Assembly: GCF_000515335.1 (NCBI RefSeq)
Contig: NZ_KI911563.1
Span: 4,601,233-4,665,232, forward strand
DNA: 64,000 nucleotides
Direction of reading: 5' to 3'
From: Cohnella panacarvi Gsoil 349
GTDB taxonomy: Bacteria > Bacillota > Bacilli > Paenibacillales > Paenibacillaceae
The notes below the pieces were generated by a model. The model saw nothing but the letters and a program-made list of their open reading frames with translations. It was not told the origin of the DNA and did no database searches. The translations under genes were made by a program, and so were the position numbers. Positions 17,341 through 24,630 of the stretch are shown one piece after another (position 1 is the stretch's first letter; every line of letters starts with the position of its first letter).

Positions 17341-17496
17341 TTCAGTCTGAACAGATATTGAACATCCGCGTCGCGAGGACTAAGATCCGGTCTTGACGTT
17401 CTGTCGAATCGCAAGGGGTGAAAAATTGATCGGGGAGGCAGGATTTCGTTGCCGGTTATCGTATATAATAATACGGCAAACTTTGGGGTGAACGTG

Positions 17497-17976
17497 GTGA
17501 AAGCGATGGCGAACTTGCGGAATCGTGTCGTCGTGGACGGAGACGCCTGTCCGGTAAAGTCGGAAATTGCAAGAACGGTAAGGGATGCGGGAGCGACGGC
17601 GTTAATGGTGTCCAGCCATGCGCATGTGCTCACACCGGAGCCGTCGGTGCAAGTCGTTACCGTCGACGCTAGCGACCAATCCGCGGATTTGTATATCGCC
17701 AACGTGCTGACGAGAGCGGATATCCTCGTTACCGGAGATTACGGGCTCGCGGCGTTGGGACTCGCGAGAGGAGCCGCCGTGCTAACGCCGCGAGGCAAAC
17801 AGATTCGGGAATCCGACATCGACGGTTTGCTTACGCAACGGCACTTGTCGGCAAGACAGCGAAGGAATGGCATGCGCACCAAAGGACCTAAGCCGTTCAC
17901 GGAAGAAGACAGGTCGCGTTTTCAACAAAAACTGACAACTCTATTGCGGGGGATGCAGGAAAATTTCGACGATTAG
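17497..17976 (+). CDS. yqxD: YaiI/YqxD family protein (DUF188)
   Basis: A 159-residue member of the DUF188 family, which has a PIN-like/NYN fold. The family pattern VVVDGDACPVKSEI opens the protein, and later segments include DQSADLYIANVLTRADILVT, GDYGLA and LTPRGK. The acidic residues could bind metal, but the function is unproven. GTG 17497 is chosen because GGGGTGA ends five bases before it; ATG 17506 and an upstream TTG at 17449 are also possible. It precedes dnaG, as in B. subtilis. Confidence 0.85.
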   Translation: MKAMANLRNRVVVDGDACPVKSEIARTVRDAGATALMVSSHAHVLTPEPSVQVVTVDASDQSADLYIANVLTRADILVTGDYGLAALGLARGAAVLTPRGKQIRESDIDGLLTQRHLSARQRRNGMRTKGPKPFTEEDRSRFQQKLTTLLRGMQENFDD

Positions 17977-18012
17977 CGAATTGTATTACGACAACCTTGA
18001 AGGTGACCTGTT

Positions 18013-19839
18013 ATGAATAACGGCATGATCCCTCAATCCGTCATCGATGAAGTGCTGCGACGCCATGATATTGCCGAAACCGTGGGAAAAGTCGTCCATC
18101 TCGTCAAGAACGGCAAATACCTTAAAGGCCTTTGTCCGTTTCATTCCGAGAGAACTCCTTCTTTTACGGTAACGCCGGAGAAGCAAATTTATCATTGCTA
18201 TGGCTGCGGTAAAGGCGGCAACGTCATTAAGTTCGTGATGGACATGGAGAGCCTCTCGTTCCCTGAAGCGGTGAAGCAGCTCGCGGAGGATATCGGATTG
18301 CCCGTTAGTTGGTCGGCGTCCAGCAACGCGGAGCCTACTCCGCAGCAGCAGGAGAAGCTGCGTCTCGTCGAAGCGCATGAGTACACGGCTAAGCTGTATC
18401 ATTACATTCTGCGCAATACGGAGCCGGCCAAGCAGGCTATGGATTACTTGCGAACCCGCGGGTTTACGGATAACCTGATCGAGGAATTCGGTCTCGGTTA
18501 CGCTCCGGCCAGATGGGATACGCTTACGTCGGCGCTGGAACGCAAGGGCTATGACGCGAAGGAGATGGAAACAGGCGGATTGTTATCTCGCAGGCAGGAA
18601 GGCGAAGGGTACGTCGATCGTTTTCGGGACAGGGTCATGTTCCCGATTCAAGACGGCAACGGTCATACGATCGCGTTCGCAGGTCGGTTGATGACAAGCG
18701 GGCAACCCAAATACTTGAACTCTCCCGAGAGTCCGCTCTTTAATAAGAGCCGAACGCTGTATCGGCTGCACGAAGCGAAACCGGCGATCCGCCGCACGCG
18801 GCAAGCCGTATTGTTCGAGGGTTACGTCGACGTCATCAAAGCATGGTCCGCGGGCGTTCATAACGGCGTCGCGACGATGGGAACGGCGTTGACGGCTGAG
18901 CATGCGGCAGTGCTTAAGAGATTCGCCGACGAAATCGTATTGTGCTATGACGGCGATGACGCGGGACAAGCCGCCGCACATAAGAGCATCCCGTTGCTCG
19001 AAGGCGCGGGATTCCACGTTCGGGTCAGCGTGCTGCCTAACCGGATGGACCCGGACGAATATATTACGGCGAACGGTCCGGCTTCATTCGTCAGGGAATG
19101 TATCGAAGGCGCGGTATCCGCCATTAAATTTCAGCTTATATATTTAAGGAAAGCCCATATACTCCTAGAAGAAGATGGGAGAATCCGGTATTTGCGCGAT
19201 GCGGTTAAGCTCGTGGCCAGACAAGAGTCTCCGACGGAACGGGAGCTGCTCCTGAAGGAGTTATCCCAGGAGTTCGGCGTATCGATCGATACGCTGAAGC
19301 AGGAAACCGTCGAAGTCCGGCAGCGGGAAAAATTGGGAAGCGCAAGGGATATTCCAAGCGGATCGTGGAATAATGAATGGAATGAAAAACGATCTTCGTC
19401 CAGGCATCCTACGCTCGCGCCCGCCAACGTTCAAGCGGAACGGCAATTGCTGGCATGGATGTTATTGGATGCGGATACGGCCGGTATCGTACAGGAACGG
19501 CTCGGAGATGATTTTCACGTAGAGGATCACGCGGCGCTTGCTGCTTATTTATATGCTTATTACGCTCAAGGCAACGATCCGGATGTCGGTCGGTTCATAT
19601 CTACTTTGCAGGATGACCGCTTGGAAAGCCTAGCCAGCGCGGTCGCGCTCGATAACACGCCGTTCGACGAACGGGTGTTGGAAGACTGCCTCCGAACGAT
19701 CGGCCGCGCTTCTCTCTCCAGAGAGATAGAACGGAAGAAGGAACAAATGCAGCAGGCGGAGAGATCTGGCGATCCGATTAAAGCCGCACAAATTTTGACA
19801 GAGATTATAGCCTTGGATAAGCGGCGCAAGCAGCAATAG
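18013..19839 (+). CDS. dnaG: DNA primase
   Basis: Makes RNA primers for chromosome replication. The N-terminal zinc-binding domain has CPFH...CYGC (Cys41, His44, Cys62, Cys65). The RNA-polymerase core with a Toprim fold shows VLFEGYVDVIKA and CYDGDDAGQAA. The C-terminal ~150 residues form the helicase-binding domain. The 608 residues are full length. AAGGTGA precedes the ATG. It sits 33 bases before sigA, the conserved macromolecular-synthesis arrangement. Confidence 0.97.
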   Translation: MNNGMIPQSVIDEVLRRHDIAETVGKVVHLVKNGKYLKGLCPFHSERTPSFTVTPEKQIYHCYGCGKGGNVIKFVMDMESLSFPEAVKQLAEDIGLPVSWSASSNAEPTPQQQEKLRLVEAHEYTAKLYHYILRNTEPAKQAMDYLRTRGFTDNLIEEFGLGYAPARWDTLTSALERKGYDAKEMETGGLLSRRQEGEGYVDRFRDRVMFPIQDGNGHTIAFAGRLMTSGQPKYLNSPESPLFNKSRTLYRLHEAKPAIRRTRQAVLFEGYVDVIKAWSAGVHNGVATMGTALTAEHAAVLKRFADEIVLCYDGDDAGQAAAHKSIPLLEGAGFHVRVSVLPNRMDPDEYITANGPASFVRECIEGAVSAIKFQLIYLRKAHILLEEDGRIRYLRDAVKLVARQESPTERELLLKELSQEFGVSIDTLKQETVEVRQREKLGSARDIPSGSWNNEWNEKRSSSRHPTLAPANVQAERQLLAWMLLDADTAGIVQERLGDDFHVEDHAALAAYLYAYYAQGNDPDVGRFISTLQDDRLESLASAVALDNTPFDERVLEDCLRTIGRASLSREIERKKEQMQQAERSGDPIKAAQILTEIIALDKRRKQQ

Positions 19840-19872
19840 CGCGCAGGCTGGCTAAGGAGGAGGGAGTCGGGA

Positions 19873-20997
19873 ATGGCGAACGATCAACACACAGGGCTTG
19901 AGACGGAATCGACGCTTGAACAGGTCAAATCGCAACTGATGGAACAAGGCAAGAAGAAATCTTCCTTGACCTATAAAGACATTATGGAGAAGCTGTCTCC
20001 TTTCGATCAAGACCCGGAGCAGATTGACGAATTTTTCGAACAATTGGCGGACTTGGGCATCGAAGTCGTGAACGATCATGACGAGATGGGCAGGCACGGG
20101 GAAGAAGAAGAGCGAGACGAGTTCAACTTCGATGACGATCTGTCGCTTCCCCCAGGCATCAAGATCAACGATCCCGTTCGCATGTACTTGAAAGAAATCG
20201 GGCGCGTGCCGCTCCTCGGGGCGGACGACGAAATCGATCTCGCGAAGAAAATCGAAGCCGGCGGAGCCGATGCCGAAGAAGCCAAAAAAAGGCTGGCGGA
20301 AGCCAACCTTCGTCTAGTCGTCAGTATCGCGAAGCGCTATGTCGGACGCGGAATGCTGTTCCTCGATCTTATTCAAGAAGGCAACATGGGTCTATTGAAG
20401 GCCGTCGAGAAGTTCGACTACGAGAAGGGTTTTAAATTCAGTACTTACGCGACATGGTGGATTCGCCAAGCGATTACGCGCGCCATTGCGGACCAAGCCC
20501 GAACGATTCGGATTCCGGTCCACATGGTGGAGACGATCAACAAGCTCATTCGCGTATCGCGCCAACTGCTTCAAGAGCTGGGCCGCGAGCCGGCACCGGA
20601 AGAAATCGCCGAGCAGATGGAACTGAGCGTGGATAAAGTCCGCGAAATTATGAAAATCGCGCAAGAGCCGGTTTCCTTGGAGACTCCGATCGGCGAAGAA
20701 GACGATTCGCACTTGGGCGATTTCATCGAGGATCAGGAAGCATTGGCTCCAGCCGATGCGGCTGCCTACGAGCTCCTGAAAGAACAGCTCGAAGACGTCC
20801 TCGATACGCTTACCGAAAGAGAAGAGAACGTCCTTCGTCTGCGATTCGGACTCGATGACGGCCGCACTCGCACCCTTGAGGAAGTAGGCAAAGTGTTCGG
20901 CGTCACGCGCGAGCGCATTCGCCAGATCGAGGCGAAAGCGTTGCGTAAGCTGCGCCACCCTAGCCGCAGCAAGCGTCTGAAAGATTTCTTGGAATAA
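19873..20997 (+). CDS. sigA: Primary sigma factor SigA (RpoD)
   Basis: Housekeeping sigma-70 factor. The 374 residues resemble B. subtilis SigA. An N-terminal acidic region 1.1 (about 1-85) is followed by region 1.2 ([16 protein letters not shown]). Region 2 contains [20 protein letters not shown] and the -10-binding [19 protein letters not shown]. Region 3 follows, then region 4.2 with [33 protein letters not shown] is a very strong ribosome-binding site. It is cotranscribed with dnaG. Confidence 0.98.
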   Translation: MANDQHTGLETESTLEQVKSQLMEQGKKKSSLTYKDIMEKLSPFDQDPEQIDEFFEQLADLGIEVVNDHDEMGRHGEEEERDEFNFDDDLSLPPGIKINDPVRMYLKEIGRVPLLGADDEIDLAKKIEAGGADAEEAKKRLAEANLRLVVSIAKRYVGRGMLFLDLIQEGNMGLLKAVEKFDYEKGFKFSTYATWWIRQAITRAIADQARTIRIPVHMVETINKLIRVSRQLLQELGREPAPEEIAEQMELSVDKVREIMKIAQEPVSLETPIGEEDDSHLGDFIEDQEALAPADAAAYELLKEQLEDVLDTLTEREENVLRLRFGLDDGRTRTLEEVGKVFGVTRERIRQIEAKALRKLRHPSRSKRLKDFLE

Positions 20998-21019
20998 CAT
21001 CATGCCGAACGTTCGGATG

Positions 21020-21053
21020 AGACCTTTGGCCGTATCGGTTGAAGGTCTTTTTA
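21020..21053 (+). terminator. Intrinsic terminator after sigA
   Basis: AGACCTT (21020-21026) and AAGGTCT (21042-21048) form a 7-bp stem with a 15-base loop followed by TTTTTATT. It lies immediately before the ribosome-binding site of the next gene, so it may be partial or act as an attenuator. Confidence 0.65.
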
Positions 21054-21080
21054 TTCCGAAGGAGCAAGGAGGAACGCCGC

Positions 21081-21914
21081 ATGGCTTCTGGCGATGACGA
21101 GAAGCGCAAAGCAATCGTGCTGGAAATCGAAGCATGGCGACGCAGCAAGCTGCTACCCGAACATTATTGCGATTTCTTGATCAATCTCTATTTGGATGAC
21201 CTGAATGAACGTCCGAAAGGGATGGTCGGCAACGCGGTCAGGAAAATCGGGCAAGCGTCAGGCAAACACTGGCTCCTTACATTTGGCATTTTTACCTTGA
21301 TCTGTATCGTTGTACTTCATTTTAGCGCGTTTCCTTTGGCATTGCAAATAGGGTTGACCGGTGTCGTAACCGCCGCATTCATCGGCTTCGCCGGTAAGAT
21401 CCAAGAGCTTAGCCCAACCCGCAGCATGATGCTCGCGGGTACGGGCTGCTTCTTCTTGCTTGGGACGGGCTACAGTATATGCCAATTGCACGGATGGACA
21501 AGCCCGCTCGGTTATATTCTGCTGCTGGTCGTTTGCGCGGTCGTGTGGATCGTCAGCGGCATTGCATTGAATGCGTTTATCCTGCACGGCTTAGGATGGA
21601 TTCTCGCGATTGCGGCGTACACGAAGCTTCTTGCCGATCACGTGGCCCATCCGACATGGCTGGAAGTACAAATTTTCTGGCTTCCCGCGGCATTGCTGTT
21701 CGGTTGGCTGAGCTGGTTCGTGCATAATCGCTACCAGTCCAGCGGGGCGGTTCTATTCGCCGTCGCGCTTGTATTATGGTTCATGCCCGAAGTATACTCG
21801 GCTCTATACGGGATCAATAAAGATTGGCTTCAAATCGAGCTGCTCTGCAAAGTCGTTATCGTTGGAGCAGGGATGTTCCGCTTAAGAAAACAATGGATGG
21901 AATGGGTTGCATAA
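21081..21914 (+). CDS. Multi-pass membrane protein of unknown function
   Basis: A 277-residue protein with a cytoplasmic N-terminal region of about 60 residues (EIEAWRRSKLLPEHYCDFLI) and about eight hydrophobic helices. The N-terminal helix pattern recalls DUF2157-like membrane proteins, but I cannot assign it firmly. ATG 21081 is chosen because GCAAGGAGGAA precedes it. It sits between sigA and trmK, within a few bases of trmK, and is probably read through from the sigA transcript or from a local promoter. Confidence 0.75.
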   Translation: MASGDDEKRKAIVLEIEAWRRSKLLPEHYCDFLINLYLDDLNERPKGMVGNAVRKIGQASGKHWLLTFGIFTLICIVVLHFSAFPLALQIGLTGVVTAAFIGFAGKIQELSPTRSMMLAGTGCFFLLGTGYSICQLHGWTSPLGYILLLVVCAVVWIVSGIALNAFILHGLGWILAIAAYTKLLADHVAHPTWLEVQIFWLPAALLFGWLSWFVHNRYQSSGAVLFAVALVLWFMPEVYSALYGINKDWLQIELLCKVVIVGAGMFRLRKQWMEWVA

Positions 21915-21918
21915 TAAG

Positions 21919-22734
21919 ATGAAACAATCGGATCAACGATTCGGAGCAGGCTTGAAGCTGTCCCGTCGACTGTCCGCGCTGGCCGAATGGGTTCCGCAAG
22001 GAGCCAGGCTCGCCGACATCGGGACGGACCATGCGCTGCTCCCCGTCTTTCTGGCGGGCAGCGGTCAAGTGGAGCTGGCGATCGCCGGCGATGTTAACGC
22101 GGGGCCTGTCGAGGCCGCCAGAAAACAAGTGAGGGACGCCGGACTCGATACTCTCGTATCGGTTCGTTTAGGAGACGGTCTAGCCGTCGTCGAACCTGGA
22201 GAGGTCGATTCGGTATCGATCGCCGGCATGGGCGGCAGCCTGATGGTTCGTATCCTCGATCAAGGAATATCGCGCTTAGAAGGCGTGAACACGCTGATAT
22301 TGTCTCCGCACGTCGCGGAGGAGGCGGTTAGAAGATGGCTTACGGCGCACCAATATGGGATCGACCGGGAAACTTTGATCGAGGAAGACGGCGTCATCTA
22401 TTCGATCATTCGCGCGGTTAAAATATCCGATGCGGCGGAGGCGCGCGAAACTGCGGCTCGATTATACGATACGGGGCTGCTTGCGCCCAAATTAAAATCA
22501 ATATCCCCGTCGCTGCTTTACGAGATGGGACCGCTCCTGCTGCGCGAGCCGACAGAGACGTTCCGCCGCAAGTGGGAGCAGGAGATCGCCAAACGCGAAC
22601 GGGTCATCCTGCAGCTTGAGCACGCGGATGCGCCGGAGGCTGCGGAGAAAGCGAAGGAATGGCAGGAAGACGTGCGAGAAATCCGGGAGGTGCTGGCATG
22701 TTTGCCCGCGGAGAAACGATCATTCAATTCATAG
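21919..22734 (+). CDS. trmK: tRNA (adenine-22-N1)-methyltransferase TrmK
   Basis: SAM-dependent enzyme that methylates A22 of bacterial tRNAs. The Rossmann core has ADIGTDHALLPVFLAGSG (SAM-binding), GDVNAGPVEAAR and VRLGDGLAV. The family motif SIAGMGGSLMVRIL contains the catalytic loop, and LSPHVAEEAVRRWL follows. A C-terminal coiled-coil extension (about 200-271) is typical. ATG 21919 is favoured; a TTG at 21907 is possible. In B. subtilis (yqfN) it lies downstream of sigA and next to yqfO, as here. Confidence 0.93.
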   Translation: MKQSDQRFGAGLKLSRRLSALAEWVPQGARLADIGTDHALLPVFLAGSGQVELAIAGDVNAGPVEAARKQVRDAGLDTLVSVRLGDGLAVVEPGEVDSVSIAGMGGSLMVRILDQGISRLEGVNTLILSPHVAEEAVRRWLTAHQYGIDRETLIEEDGVIYSIIRAVKISDAAEARETAARLYDTGLLAPKLKSISPSLLYEMGPLLLREPTETFRRKWEQEIAKRERVILQLEHADAPEAAEKAKEWQEDVREIREVLACLPAEKRSFNS

Positions 22735-23813
22735 AGCGGTTGGCTCCCAAGCATTATGCGGTCGAAGGCGACAAAATCGGCCTGCAGGTCGGCTCGGCGG
22801 CTCGCGAAGTGCGTCGCGTGCTAGTTGCGCTAGACGTTAATTCTGCTGTCGTAGAAGAAGCTGCTAAGTTAGGCGCGGAGCTGATCATTGCGCATCACGC
22901 GGTCATTTACAGGCCGCTGGCGCACCTTCGTACGGATACTCCCGCAGGTGCGCTGGCAGCTCGTTTATTGCGGAACGACATCGCAGTTTACATTTCCCAT
23001 ACCAACTTGGATACCGCCGAAGGCGGGATGAACGATTGGATGGCGGAAGCGCTCGGTTTGACCGGCCGCGACGTACTCGAGGAGGTCCATACCGACAAGC
23101 TGTTCAAACTCGTCGTATTCGTGCCGGAGACGCATCAGGATAAAGTCAGGGCTGCGCTATTCGGCGCGGGCGCTGGCTGGATCGGCAATTACAGCCACTG
23201 CAGCTTCAACTCCGAGGGAACGGGCACGTTTCTCCCGCGTGAAGGCACGCAGCCATTCATCGGTCAGCAGGGTAGATTGGAAAGCGCTGCGGAAATCCGC
23301 ATCGAGACCGTCGTTCCCCAAAGCGTTCGGAAAGCGGTCGTCTCCGCGATGCTCAAAGCGCATCCGTACGAAGAAGTGGCCTATGACCTGTATCCGATGG
23401 ATTTGAAGGGCAGATCTTTCGGGCTTGGGCGAGTCGGCGTGCTGCCGCAGCCTGAGACGCTGGATCAATTCGCGGAGCGCGTGAAGCAAGCTTTGGACGT
23501 TCCGTTCGTCCGCATCGTAGGCGACGGATCAAGGCCAATTCGCAAAGTTGCCGTGCTCGGCGGTTCTGGAGCGAAATACATCCGTCATGCCACGTTCGCG
23601 GGCGCTGACGTGCTCGTAACGGGAGATATCGACTACCATTCCGCGCAAGATGCCGAAGCCGCAGGATTGGCGATCGTCGACCCGGGCCATAACGCGGAGA
23701 AAATCATGAAGCCTAAGCTGGCGGAGTGGCTGCAAGAGCAATTGAAGAGCAAAGGCTACGCCACGGAAGTATTCGCCTCCGAAGTTCATACGGAGCCGTT
23801 TAAGCTCAGATAG
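22698..23813 (+). CDS. yqfO: Nif3-like dinuclear metal protein (YqfO/GTP cyclohydrolase I type 2 family)
   Basis: A 371-residue two-part Nif3 protein with an inserted PII/CutA-like domain, as in B. subtilis YqfO. Metal ligands are visible in IIAHHAVIYRPL, in SHTNLDTAEGGMND and in DPGHNAEKIM near the C-terminus. The insert (about 125-230) contains ETHQDKVRAALFGAGAGWIG and HPYEEVAYDLYPM. The molecular function is unsettled despite the GTP cyclohydrolase label. ATG 22698 has GGGAGGTG upstream and lies 37 bases inside the end of trmK. Confidence 0.92.
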   Translation: MFARGETIIQFIERLAPKHYAVEGDKIGLQVGSAAREVRRVLVALDVNSAVVEEAAKLGAELIIAHHAVIYRPLAHLRTDTPAGALAARLLRNDIAVYISHTNLDTAEGGMNDWMAEALGLTGRDVLEEVHTDKLFKLVVFVPETHQDKVRAALFGAGAGWIGNYSHCSFNSEGTGTFLPREGTQPFIGQQGRLESAAEIRIETVVPQSVRKAVVSAMLKAHPYEEVAYDLYPMDLKGRSFGLGRVGVLPQPETLDQFAERVKQALDVPFVRIVGDGSRPIRKVAVLGGSGAKYIRHATFAGADVLVTGDIDYHSAQDAEAAGLAIVDPGHNAEKIMKPKLAEWLQEQLKSKGYATEVFASEVHTEPFKLR

Positions 23814-23854
23814 GCTGCATTGCCTTTGTTACGCAGTCGCCCCATCCATTACCG

Positions 23855-23883
23855 TTGTGTTGGCGAGCGATTCGCGATATACT
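23855..23883 (+). promoter_or_regulatory. SigA-type promoter of rnpB
   Basis: TTGTGT (23855-23860), a 17-bp spacer and TATACT (23878-23883). The predicted start near 23890 lies just before the P1 stem of RNase P RNA. Confidence 0.7.
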
Positions 23884-23895
23884 TATCGTTGCAAA

Positions 23896-24379
23896 CCGGA
23901 AAGATTGACAGACAATCGCTGGTGGCTTCGCGCCACGAGAGGAAAGTCCGGGCTCCATAGGGCAGGATGCTGGATAACGTCCAGTCAGCGCGAGCTGAAG
24001 GATTAGGGCCACAGAAATGGACCGCCGATGACCACTCCCCACAAAGTGACGAAATGCTTCGAAGCATATTCCGATTACTTTGCGGGGGCCCCATAAGCGG
24101 GGAGGTGGAACAGGCAAGGATGGAACCGTGGTGTAAGAGACCACGAGGAGCACTGGTGACTTTGCTCCTGGTAAACCCCATCTGGAGCAAGACCTAGGAG
24201 AACGTAGCAGCCGCTTGCGGCTGCAGCCCTTGCCCGGGGTGCGTTCGGGTTGGTCGCTTGAGCCGTTCAGCAATGGACGGCCTAGAAAGATGATTGTCGC
24301 TTCCATACGTGGGAGGGTGGCGCAAGCTGTCCGCGATACCACCGGAAGTACAGAACCCGGCTTACGGCAATCTTTCCGG
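23896..24379 (+). ncRNA. rnpB: RNase P RNA, class A architecture
   Basis: Catalytic RNA of RNase P, which removes 5' leaders from pre-tRNA. Universal elements are present: GAGGAAAGTCCGGGCTCC, CACAGAAA, GGTAAACCCC, CTAGAAAGATGATTGTC and ACAGAACCCGGCTTA. The ends pair as a perfect 12-bp P1 (CCGGAAAGATTG at 23896 with CAATCTTTCCGG ending 24379). GGAGCAAGACC paired near CGCTTGAGCC, plus the P13/P14 hairpins (GTGGTGTAAGAGACCAC and the next stem), indicate the ancestral class A fold, not the class B fold of B. subtilis. The region is longer than the E. coli RNA, with extra sequence around 24035-24110. Ends are from pairing, not mapping. Confidence 0.95.
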
Positions 24380-24398
24380 CATAGCTTTCGTAACGAAC

Positions 24399-24455
24399 AC
24401 AGGGTTGTCCCGGCGGATTTTGATCTTGGATCCCGCCGAGACAGCCCTGTTTTTT
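24399..24455 (+). terminator. Strong intrinsic terminator of rnpB
   Basis: ACAGGG-tt-GTC-c-CGGCGG (from 24399) pairs with CCGCCG-a-GAC-a-GCCCTGT (to 24450), followed by six T residues. Confidence 0.9.
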
Positions 24456-24460
24456 ATGGG

Positions 24461-24626
24461 CATTATATCGATATCCCCGTCGCTCAGGAGAAGGGAAAAG
24501 CTACTCTAACGGCACCACACACCGCTACAGCGGCGATTCTCGACAAAAGTATCGTGCAACGGCACCATACACCGCTACAGAGATATCCCCTAAGCTCACC
24601 TGAGCGGAGGGGATATCGTTGTAAAG
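24461..24626. repeat. Dispersed inverted-repeat element, copy 2
   Basis: Left terminal repeat at 24461-24487 (core CGATATCCCCGTCGCTCAG) and inverted right repeat at 24600-24626 (core CTGAGCGGAGGGGATATCG). Between them are two internal units, AACGGCACCACACACCGCTA at 24508 and AACGGCACCATACACCGCTA at 24558, exactly 50 bp apart. An extra left-type core (GATATCCCCT, 24582-24591) faces the right end and could form its own hairpin with AGGGGATATC (24608-24617). It lies between convergent rnpB and the subtilase gene, ending five bases from the subtilase stop. No coding frame is supported. Confidence 0.85.
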
Positions 24627-24630
24627 GCGG

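Noticed and set aside
22501-22516. ATATCCCCGTCGCT inside trmK, matching the dispersed repeat end
   Set aside because: It is within conserved coding sequence, lacks the inverted partner and internal units, and is best explained by chance.
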